DNA of 64,000 nucleotides, taken from the NCBI GenBank assembly GCA_021521415.1, contig JAIQDT010001948.1, forward strand, positions 248,001 through 312,000. Reading direction: 5' to 3'. The stretch's first letter is position 1; every line of letters starts with the position of its first letter. Positions 56,401 through 64,000 of this stretch are shown here, one piece after another. The notes beneath the pieces are model-generated. The model saw only the letters and a list, made by a program, of their open reading frames with translations, was not told where the DNA came from and did no database searches. A program made the translations under genes and the position numbers. The DNA comes from Bidens hawaiensis (lineage: Eukaryota > Streptophyta > Magnoliopsida > Asterales > Asteraceae).

Positions 56401-56986
56401 TATGCCATGAAATATTCAGACGAGTTCCAGACCCTTGTGATGGACTGTAATGCGGCGTCTCGCTTGGTGGGTCGGGCTGAGGGGTTTAAGGATGGTTATG
56501 AATATGGCATGCTAAAGAAGAATCCATCCGACTACCCTTATCAGCTCGACGCTGTCTGTGCTGACATGGCTGAGGTGGGGGAGAAGTACTTGAATACTCC
56601 AATTCCCATCCTTGAGCAGGTATTTTAACCTTAATGAGTTTACTTGACTTATTTTCATAATCTTTTGTACTTATGCTGTTCCTTGTGACTTGCAGATAGC
56701 CGCGCTTGCTGACCAGCCCGATCTTGGCGCTTTAAAGAAATTACTTGATGAATGTAAAGGGACTGGTGGCAATGATGATGGCGCGGGCAACGCTACCTCT
56801 GCCAGCGGTTCCGGCGTGGCCAAAGGACCTACTCCTGACGCTATCATGACAGAAGACGACTATATTAAAGACGAACAGCTTGATTATGGTACGTTCGGAG
56901 ATGACGAGGAGCGGGTTGCGCCAGATGCTGAGGGAGGAAATAATGACGAGGAGGATGAAGAGGCTGATATTGACATAGAGACTTGA
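53448..56986 (+). pseudogene. Antisense spliced gene of element C (PF04195-like plus coiled coil), two in-frame stops
   Basis: Exons by GT-AG reading: 53448-54258, 54337-54486, 54562-54900, 54986-55131, 55213-55592, 55681-56619 and 56696-56986 (TGA), all joining in frame. Exon 1 holds a PF04195-like core (LRLPMTMFIGALLQFYGIHI, HPFWLVRMTHFEF) aligning with element A's exon 1. Middle exons are acidic/Lys-rich (EEEGEEEEAEAQKLKRK) then Ser/Pro/Ala-rich. Exon 6 is a long coiled coil. The tail DRHWLISQGVTRCAYAMKYS onward has an AEGFKDGYEYGMLKK stretch. The last exon is acidic (NNDEEDEEADIDIE). Only two lesions are seen: TAA at 53913-53915 and TAG at 56242-56244. No frameshift was found, so this copy is better preserved than A's. 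Function of the family is unknown. A DNA-binding or regulatory role is possible but unproven. Confidence 0.75.
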
Positions 56987-56994
56987 AAAGCCCT

Positions 56995-57027
<33 letters not shown>

Positions 57028-57896
57028 TAGTTTTTACCTCATCATTTGTAAATTTGTAAACTTCTATGTTTCGGAATGAAATTTTGTTTTTCCCTTATTC
57101 GCATCTTGCGCATTCCCAATTCATCTCTTTATATTGCATGTGTGTGCTTGTTGAATATAAGGTATGCTTACACATTGAAACTTGAACAAGGTTGTAAGGA
57201 AATTATTTTTACTTAATCCTTAACAGTTGTCATATTTCAAGTTTTTTTGCGATATTCTGAATATGCTGACACGTGCCTTGGCATTTCATTATTCCTCTTT
57301 CGCGCGACGTTATCGTGCATTTATTATAGGGAATTATGAATGAGTTTTTTAACCTTTACGTGTCAGTATGTGTTACTCTGCCTATATCCATTATGATCCT
57401 ATGCGCGGCCCCGACCTGAGACCTTAACAACTATGCTTTGGCATGTGCTTTGCCTTAGTTGTGCTTAGGTATTTTTATGGTCCAGCTGCGCAATACGTAG
57501 GATGGATGCTATGAGTAATTTGAGCTAAGGCTCATATTATTGGGCCAAGGCCCTGACGTTTCAGAGTTAAAACTCGTTAACGTGTCTGAGCTTGAAGCTC
57601 GCGCATGTATGTTTTACTTCGTTTTATTTTTAGTTTGATGTCAATACAATGTTGTCATATTGCTCAAAATTAATAAAGGGAAGTGTGAAACATGTATGCA
57701 AAAGGTAATAGAACGCATATTAAAATAGAGCGTATCATTATTCATAATGGCTTACAAAGCCTTGATTACAAACTTGACAACTTTTACATGAAACATTTCC
57801 TAAGTTGTGCTGCGTTCCATGTGCGCGGGATCTTCTTTCCATTTAAATCTTTTAAAGCGTATGCGCCTTTTCCCAATTCTTCCGAGACTTGATAAG
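56987..57896. other. Non-coding interior of element C
   Basis: A T32-type run (about 56996-57027), an AATGAAAT polyadenylation-like stretch for the antisense gene near 57076, then DNA with no reading frame and no clear tandem repeats. Element D starts at 57897. Confidence 0.5.
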
Positions 57897-59936
57897 TGTA
57901 ACATCTGCCCGAATCCGACCCGACCCAGATACCCGTTTTCTGATCCGATTCTTTTTATGATTTAAAAATTAATTATAATCTTTATAAATCTAACCTTTAA
58001 TAAATCTTTATGTATATATATATTTTTAAAATGTTTCTTCCGCCTCTCCTTCCTCTTCTTCTCTTTTCTTTCCGCCGTCCCGCCTTCTTTTCTCTTGTCG
58101 CCATCCCCCCCCCCCCTTTGTTTAACCCTTGAGCCTTGAACCCCTTTTTCTCTTAACTCCTTGCTTGTCCTTTGGCTCTTCCCGCCTAAGGATGTCTGCG
58201 CAGCTCCACGCGCTAAACTCCTTACAAGGAAGCCTGCGTGAAGATTGACTGTTCCTGCGCTACGCGCTAGGAACTATAGTTCTTCCCGCGGCGCGCTAAG
58301 AATGATACTTCTCCGCGCGACGCGCTAAGAATTGTAGATCCTCCCGCGACACGCTGTAAATTTGTAGTTCTTCTCGCAGCGCGCTAAGAATTGTAATTCT
58401 TCCCGCGACGCGCTAAGGATTTATGTTCTTCCCGCGACGCGCTAAGGATTTCAGTTCGTTCCGCGACGCGCTAAGGATTTGTGGTTCTTCCCGCAGCGCG
58501 CTAAGGTTTGTCTGTGTCAGCCTTCTGTGTGTGCCTTCGCGCTCGCGCACTCAGCTTTCTCGCGCTAAGTCTTGTGTCTTTTATCTTGATTTATCCAGCC
58601 GTTTACCTTTGGTGATATCTTATCTTTTGGGCTGTTGACCTAACTTGCTTTGTGTCTGAAAAGTTACTTTCGGCGCAGCATGCGCGTCAATCCTATTGGT
58701 TGACAGAAAAAGGTGACTGACAATATCTTTTGAGATCTTCTTTTCCTTATCTTGAACAGTGTTTGCCTGACATATCCCATGTGCTGTGAACAGTAACCTG
58801 ACAGCTTTTTCCCCTTTTCCTGCTGCCATATCTTTTGCTTAGATTTGGTGAGATATTTTCCCCTTTTTCCGGGATTATGTTCCCTAGGGTTTGCCTATTT
58901 ATACCCAGCCATTTTCTTTAACATTTCACACGCAGACACTTAATCTCTTCTCCTTCTCCCTGCTGAAGATCCTCGCAGCGCAGCCGTCAACATAACTCCA
59001 GCTCTCCTTGCCCCTGTTTTTCTTTCTCTTCTTTTCTGCCCAGATCTCGGTTAGTAAATGTTTATAATTTGTTTAAGTAAATCGATGCATATTACCTATG
59101 GTTAGTTATAATCAAGACACTAAAACCAATCGTTAAACCGATAATCTTATTTATAGGTTAACTTTGCTTGTTTGGTTCTTGCTTTATTTATCTTCATCGC
59201 ACCGTTTATCATGTGAGTTATCTCGTACCTAATCCCTTTTTATTTTTAATGTTTTGGGATGTTCATGTGTTCATACAAACTTAGAGTCTTAAACTGTTTA
59301 TGAACTTTAGTCGCGCAGTATCCCATGTGTTGAGGATGTTTACTTGGCTGTTATTTGTATGTGTGTATCATTAACCGCTTTGTTCGGCCTATTCCGAAGT
59401 TTTCATGGATCCATTGGATGAACACGGGAGACCTATCGTTTACGGTTTTTCTTTGTTTACACTTGCACTGATGTTTTCTCGTTTTTGTGCTCAATTGGGA
59501 GCACGGATTGAACTATGAGCTATGATCTATCTTAGGCTTGATCACAATCTGATTACACCCTTGCTAAACTCTAGACATACACGTGTTGCGCGCAGATTTA
59601 CTGTATTGCATTAAACTTGATTTCTCACCAACACGCAAGTGTTTGACGTTTATTTTAACACATGTTCAGGTTTGCAGTAGCTGTTTTGGAGCTTGAGGTC
59701 ACGTAGGAAGTTTTCTTTTATTTTGGACCTAGATTAAAATGTATCAAGACAAGTATATGTTGATCGAATACTTTGCTTTATTATATAATGATTTTTGTTG
59801 ATTTATGTTATCTTGTGTTGCGCTGCGCGCGCGCGATAAATGTGTATTAATAAATATTGACACCCAATAGTGTCACGGGTAATGAAACAATATGTGGCGC
59901 CCCAATGTATAATCCGCCTTTGGTCGGGGTGTGACA
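57897..59936 (+). repeat. 5' LTR of element D (2040 bp)
   Basis: It contains U3 subrepeats (58255-58575), a TATTTATA box at 58896-58903 after CCCTAGGGTTTGCC, as in element B's LTR, and a poly-C run near 58107. Confidence 0.93.
58255..58575 (+). repeat. U3 tandem subrepeats in element D LTR
   Basis: About eight units of roughly 32-38 bp with the core TTCTTCCCGCG(A/G)CGCGCTAAG(G/A)ATT. The same motif, inverted, makes the array in element B's LTR. It is repeated in the 3' LTR at 62537-62857. Confidence 0.82.
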
Positions 59937-59939
59937 GAT

Positions 59940-59951
59940 TGGTATCAGAGC
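59940..59951 (+). promoter_or_regulatory. Primer binding site of element D
   Basis: TGGTATCAGAGC three bases after the 5' LTR, identical to that of element B (initiator tRNA-Met type). Confidence 0.92.
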
Positions 59952-60129
59952 TCGTTGACTTTAGGATAGGTGGTTAGACGTAACGACCTAGAAAACTTAA
60001 GTCCCCTCTCGCGCATGAGAGAAATCTCGTGTTTGCGCGCTTATTGTTAATTACTCGTTATTTATAAATATGCTCGCGCCTGCGCAGTATATGATTTTAT
60101 GTTTTATTCCGCGATCTTTCGATTTTTAT

Positions 60130-60425
60130 TTATGTTCGTTTGTTGGAATTGAAAATCCGAGAAGTCATGGTGATACATGAATAGTTGACTTTCAATTCCC
60201 ATTTACTTTATATTTTTTTAAGTTGAAGATTGAAAAGTCATGGTGATACATGAATTGTCAATCTCCAATGCTTATTTACTTGTATATTTTATATTGAGGA
60301 TTGAAAAGTCATGGTGATACATGAATCGTCAATCTCCAATACCCGTTTGCTCGTATATTTTTTTTTAAATTGAGAATTCGGAAGGTCATGGTGATACATG
60401 AATTGTCGATTCTCGATTCGAATTT
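60130..60425 (+). repeat. Four leader repeats of element D
   Basis: GTCATGGTGATACATGAAT(A/T/C)GT occurs at about 60163, 60236, 60309 and 60385 with ~73-bp spacing, between PBS and gag, exactly as in element B. Copies include the sequence GAAAAGTCATGG and CAATCTCCAAT. Confidence 0.85.
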
Positions 60426-60577
60426 GTTACCTTTATTAAGTCTGCATATAAAGTCATTTACTTTACCTTAACTTTTGTTAGCAACTAACTTCGCGAAACA
60501 AGCTTTAACAAGGTTATACTTTGCGCTAAAACGGTTTCTCATAACATGATATTAACTAAAACTAGAACTTTTATAGA

Positions 60578-61816
60578 ATGCCTCCACTATCAGCTCGTTA
60601 TCAGAGGAGAGAAGCCGCGCGCAGACGTAGGCAGCAACGTTCCCAGGAAATGGCCGCCGCGATAGCCCAAGCCTTAAACCAAAACAATATCAACCACTCT
60701 GGTTACAATATTAAATCCTTTAATGCGGGTAACCCTCCGAAATTCAAAGGACTTGAAGGAGCCACCATAATGCTCCAGTGGCTCGAGAAAATTGAAAACA
60801 CTTTTCTCCATACCCATTGCCCTCCAAACCAACGAACCTTATACGCCTCAAGTGTCCTGGAATCTAGAGCGCTTACTTGGTGGAACGGAGTAGCTCATGC
60901 GCGTGGCGCAGAGGTTGCTTCTAGCATGCTCTGGGAGGAATTCAAGGAACTTCTGACGCGAGAATTCTGCCCTCCCAACGAAGTCAAGCGCCTTGAGGAG
61001 GAATTCTGGAACTTGAAGCAGTACAGTGGCGAAGCGCGCGAGTACGCGACGCGCTTCCACGAACTAAGTTTGCTTGTCCCTCACCTTGTTACCCCTTCCC
61101 GCCGAGCCATCGAAAAATTTCTTGGGGGTCTTCCCATGGAAATTCAAGATTCTGTATGGGCGAGAAACCCAGTAACCCTCTCTGACGCCATCGAGTTGGC
61201 CGCTGTGCTCAGCGACAACCATGTCAGAGCAGGAACCCTGTTCCTGCGGGGAACTGAAAAGACCAAACCCACCAAGACTGACCCAGAACCAACAGAAACC
61301 AAGCCAGAACCCTCAAACCATAAACGAAGGCGCAAAACCAATCATCAAGCTTACGCGCTTACTAACCCACTCGTTGTCCAGCAACCCCTTTACCAACCCC
61401 CAGTATACGCGCCTAACCCACTGTCTACCTACCCAACTCCCCCTGTAGTCCATAACTATGCCTTAACTAATCCTGCACTCCCTACCCCGCCAACTAAGAA
61501 ACCCTACACAGGAAATCAGCCCTTCTGCCCAACCTGTAAATTTCATCACCCAACTCAAGCCTCGTGTAGGCAATGTAACCAATGTGGCCGCGCTGGTCAC
61601 TCTGCTGAGTACTGTAGAGTCCCTCCCGCCAACCCAATTGTGCAAACACCACCAACCTACCCGCAGAACCCACAACCAACATACCAGAATCCCCAACCAA
61701 GATCGTGCTTTAACTGCGGTGATCCCAGTCATTTCCGGAACGCGTGCCCGAGGCTACAAGTACAGATTACGCAAGCGAATCCGGTGAACCAAATTTCGAA
61801 CCAAGTGACGCGCTGA
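60578..61816 (+). CDS. Gag-only protein of element D
   Basis: An intact 412-residue frame from ATG to TGA. It has the capsid-like region ([40 protein letters not shown]) and two zinc knuckles (CNQCGRAGHSAEYC and [14 protein letters not shown] near residues 377-390), ending at NQISNQVTR. In element B the frame continues here into protease (TRGRAFNI...); in D the GGT/CGC context has become a TGA at 61814-61816. D therefore encodes a stand-alone capsid protein with nucleic-acid-binding fingers. It could co-assemble with B's proteins, but that is inference. Confidence 0.88.
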   Translation: MPPLSARYQRREAARRRRQQRSQEMAAAIAQALNQNNINHSGYNIKSFNAGNPPKFKGLEGATIMLQWLEKIENTFLHTHCPPNQRTLYASSVLESRALTWWNGVAHARGAEVASSMLWEEFKELLTREFCPPNEVKRLEEEFWNLKQYSGEAREYATRFHELSLLVPHLVTPSRRAIEKFLGGLPMEIQDSVWARNPVTLSDAIELAAVLSDNHVRAGTLFLRGTEKTKPTKTDPEPTETKPEPSNHKRRRKTNHQAYALTNPLVVQQPLYQPPVYAPNPLSTYPTPPVVHNYALTNPALPTPPTKKPYTGNQPFCPTCKFHHPTQASCRQCNQCGRAGHSAEYCRVPPANPIVQTPPTYPQNPQPTYQNPQPRSCFNCGDPSHFRNACPRLQVQITQANPVNQISNQVTR

Positions 61817-62174
61817 CAAACTTTTAATATAACCGCGCACCAAGCGCAAGCGATTAATGACGTAGTTAATGGTACATTTTTTTTAACGGGCATTATGCAT
61901 CTATACTTTTTGTTACTGGTGCCGATAGAAGTTTTATTTCTCGCGCGTTTGAGCAGAAGCTCGCGCGACCGCGCATTAACTTAAGGAAAACTTCTGTTGA
62001 ATTGGCTAATGGCGAAACTATTTTAATAAACTTTATAATCATGGATTGCACGCTTAACCTTAATGAAAACGATTTTTTTTTTTTTTCTTTGATCGACCTT
62101 ATCCCCGTACCTTTTCTTTGCGCATCCTACTTCGAGATAAATTTCGGGACGAAATTTCTTAAAGTAGGGGAGAC
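61817..62174 (+). pseudogene. Protease remnant and deletion junction of element D
   Basis: Homology to B's protease region continues after the stop ([21 protein letters not shown]), shifts frame near 61885 ([20 protein letters not shown] is lost from frame), then [13 protein letters not shown]...[10 protein letters not shown], a 14-T insertion and LIDLIP. At about 62103-62112 it jumps to the end of pol (PVPFLC...), then AAATTTCGGGACGAAATTTCTTAAAGTAGGGGAGAC. About 3 kb of pol present in B is missing. Both partner sequences in B share CCC-GTA-like bases at the joint, which suits a microhomology-type deletion. Confidence 0.85.
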
Positions 62175-64000
62175 TGTAACATCTGCCCGAATCCGACCCG
62201 ACCCAGATACCCGTTTTCTGATCCGATTCTTTTTATGATTTAAAAATTAATTATAATCTTTATAAATCTAACCTTTAATAAATCTTTATGTATATATATA
62301 TTTTTAAAATGTTTCTTCCGCCTCTCCTTCCTCTTCTTCTCTTTTCTTTCCGCCGTCCCGCCTTCTTTTCTCTTGTCGCCATCCCCCCCCCCCCCCTCTT
62401 TGTTTAACCCTTGAGCCTTGAACCCCTTTTTCTCTTAACTCCTTGCTTGTCCTTTGGCTCTTCCCGCCTAAGGATGTCTGCGCAGCTCCACGCGCTAAAC
62501 TCCTTACAAGGAAGCCTGCGTGAAGATTGACTGTTCCTGCGCTACGCGCTAGGAACTATAGTTCTTCCCGCGGCGCGCTAAGAATGATACTTCTCCGCGC
62601 GACGCGCTAAGAATTGTAGATCCTCCCGCGACACGCTGTAAATTTGTAGTTCTTCTCGCAGCGCGCTAAGAATTGTAATTCTTCCCGCGACGCGCTAAGG
62701 ATTTATGTTCTTCCCGCGACGCGCTAAGGATTTCAGTTCGTTCCGCGACGCGCTAAGGATTTGTGGTTCTTCCCGCAGCGCGCTAAGGTTTGTCTGTGTC
62801 AGCCTTCTGTGTGTGCCTTCGCGCTCGCGCACTCAGCTTTCTCGCGCTAAGTCTTGTGTCTTTTATCTTGATTTATCCAGCCGTTTACCTTTGGTGATAT
62901 CTTATCTTTTGGGCTGTTGACCTAACTTGCTTTGTGTCTGAAAAGTTACTTTCGGCGCAGCATGCGCGTCAATCCTATTGGTTGACAGAAAAAGGTGACT
63001 GACAATATCTTTTGAGATCTTCTTTTCCTTATCTTGAACAGTGTTTGCCTGACATATCCCATGTGCTGTGAACAGTAACCTGACAGCTTTTTCCCCTTTT
63101 CCTGCTGCCATATCTTTTGCTTAGATTTGGTGAGATATTTTCCCCTTTTTCCGGGATTATGTTCCCTAGGGTTTGCCTATTTATACCCAGCCATTTTCTT
63201 TAACATTTCACACGCAGACACTTAATCTCTTCTCCTTCTCCCTGCTGAAGATCCTCGCAGCGCAGCCGTCAACATAACTCCAGCTCTCCTTGCCCCTGTT
63301 TTTCTTTCTCTTCTTTTCTGCCCAGATCTCGGTTAGTAAATGTTTATAATTTGTTTAAGTAAATCGATGCATATTACCTATGGTTAGTTATAATCAAGAC
63401 ACTAAAACCAATCGTTAAACCGATAATCTTATTTATAGGTTAACTTTGCTTGTTTGGTTCTTGCTTTATTTATCTTCATCGCACCGTTTATCATGTGAGT
63501 TATCTCGTACCTAATCCCTTTTTATTTTTAATGTTTTGGGATGTTCATGTGTTCATACAAACTTAGAGTCTTAAACTGTTTATGAACTTTAGTCGCGCAG
63601 TATCCCATGTGTTGAGGATGTTTACTTGGCTGTTATTTGTATGTGTGTATCATTAACCGCTTTGTTCGGCCTATTCCGAAGTTTTCATGGATCCATTGGA
63701 TGAACACGGGAGACCTATCGTTTACGGTTTTTCTTTGTTTACACTTGCACTGATGTTTTCTCGTTTTTGTGCTCAATTGGGAGCACGGATTGAACTATGA
63801 GCTATGATCTATCTTAGGCTTGATCACAATCTGATTACACCCTTGCTAAACTCTAGACATACACGTGTTGCGCGCAGATTTACTGTATTGCATTAAACTT
63901 GATTTCTCACCAACACGCAAGTGTTTGACGTTTATTTTAACACATGTTCAGGTTTGCAGTAGCTGTTTTGGAGCTTGAGGTCACGTAGGAAGTTTTCTTT
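62175..64000 (+). repeat. 3' LTR of element D, cut by the window end
   Basis: Copy of 57897 onward with an offset of 4278 before and 4282 after the poly-C tract. About 1826 of the expected ~2044 bp are in the window. Confidence 0.94.

Larger units (their letters stand above)
52097..57896 (-). mobile_element. Element C: Tat-like retrotransposon, 3' LTR and antisense gene (rest beyond element D)
   Basis: A 837-bp LTR (52097-52933) with TGAAG...CTTCA ends and an adjoining minus-strand purine tract are organised exactly as in element A. An antisense spliced gene follows at 53448-56986, then a non-coding tail to 57896, where element D starts. C's gag and 5' LTR are not in the window. They may lie beyond D or be lost. 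C and A are related but far diverged, so C is an independent lineage member. Confidence 0.75.
57897..64000 (+). mobile_element. Element D: pol-deleted Tekay-type element (runs past the window)
   Basis: 5' LTR 57897-59936 (TGTAACATC...GTGACA), PBS TGGTATCAGAGC, repeat-rich leader, gag frame 60578-61816, a broken protease stub, then directly the PPT and a 3' LTR from 62175 to beyond the end. RT, RNase H and integrase are missing. Gag is close to that of B (most residues identical), so D is a deletion derivative of the same family. The two LTRs look almost identical except for a poly-C tract 4 bases longer in the 3' copy, so insertion was recent. Left flank ATAAG is the expected target duplication; the right one lies outside. 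Confidence 0.92.

Noticed and set aside
58255..58575. Regular short repeats resembling a CRISPR array
   Set aside because: They lie in the U3 of a plant LTR (duplicated in the other LTR), units vary, spacers are only a few AT-rich bases, and the genome is eukaryotic.

Overview
The window is nuclear DNA from a flowering plant. Host genes are split by short GT-AG introns, intergenic DNA is AT-rich, and about half of the sequence is plant LTR retrotransposons. The gene set and the style of the Ty3/gypsy elements suggest a eudicot, perhaps Asteraceae. That placement is inference only. No rRNA, tRNA, CRISPR array or prokaryotic feature was seen.

Left part (1-12.6 kb): the 3' end of a PLP-dependent methionine gamma-lyase/aluminium-resistance-like gene (1-3525); a Mutator-like element with 184-bp terminal inverted repeats and a perfect 9-bp target duplication (4191-5331); a 176-bp tandem duplication that may include the leader of the next gene (6670-7021); and a complete LAZ1/TMEM184-family membrane protein gene (8129-10506). 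Introns and flanks carry several MITE-like elements.

Nested retrotransposon block (12,583-30,922): element A is a minus-strand Ty3/gypsy element of Tat-like type. It has 977/973-bp LTRs, a GTTCC target duplication, a gag with one stop codon, no visible pol, and a multi-exon gene on the opposite strand (14,704-17,830). Element B (19,162-28,467), an apparently intact Tekay/Del-type chromovirus with 2002-bp LTRs and a 1537-aa polyprotein, inserted into A's gag and made a GATGT target duplication. A's gag reading frame resumes exactly on the far side of B.

Middle (31-46 kb): a small uncharacterised gene for a probable plastid membrane protein with a C-terminal four-cysteine zinc-ribbon (32,145-34,258), and an AGD5/NEVERSHED-type ARF-GAP gene (36,797-45,965). 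The latter's introns are swollen by tandem duplications, MITE-like elements and a 1-kb foldback element.

Right part (46-64 kb): AT-rich intergenic DNA with TIR elements; a broken 3' fragment of a non-LTR-type element (49,570-50,392); a hairpin repeat interrupted by element C (52,097 onward), a second Tat-like element with its own version of the antisense multi-exon gene (53,448-56,986); and element D (57,897 to past the window end), a Tekay-type element related to B that kept gag but lost nearly all of pol.

The most interesting theme is the pair A and C. Both are bounded by TGAAG...CTTCA LTRs. Both carry, antisense to the element, a spliced gene with its own TATA box. Each encodes a PF04195-like N-terminal domain, a charged low-complexity middle, a long coiled coil and a conserved tail. 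Both copies are now damaged, but the shared layout despite strong divergence argues for a maintained function.
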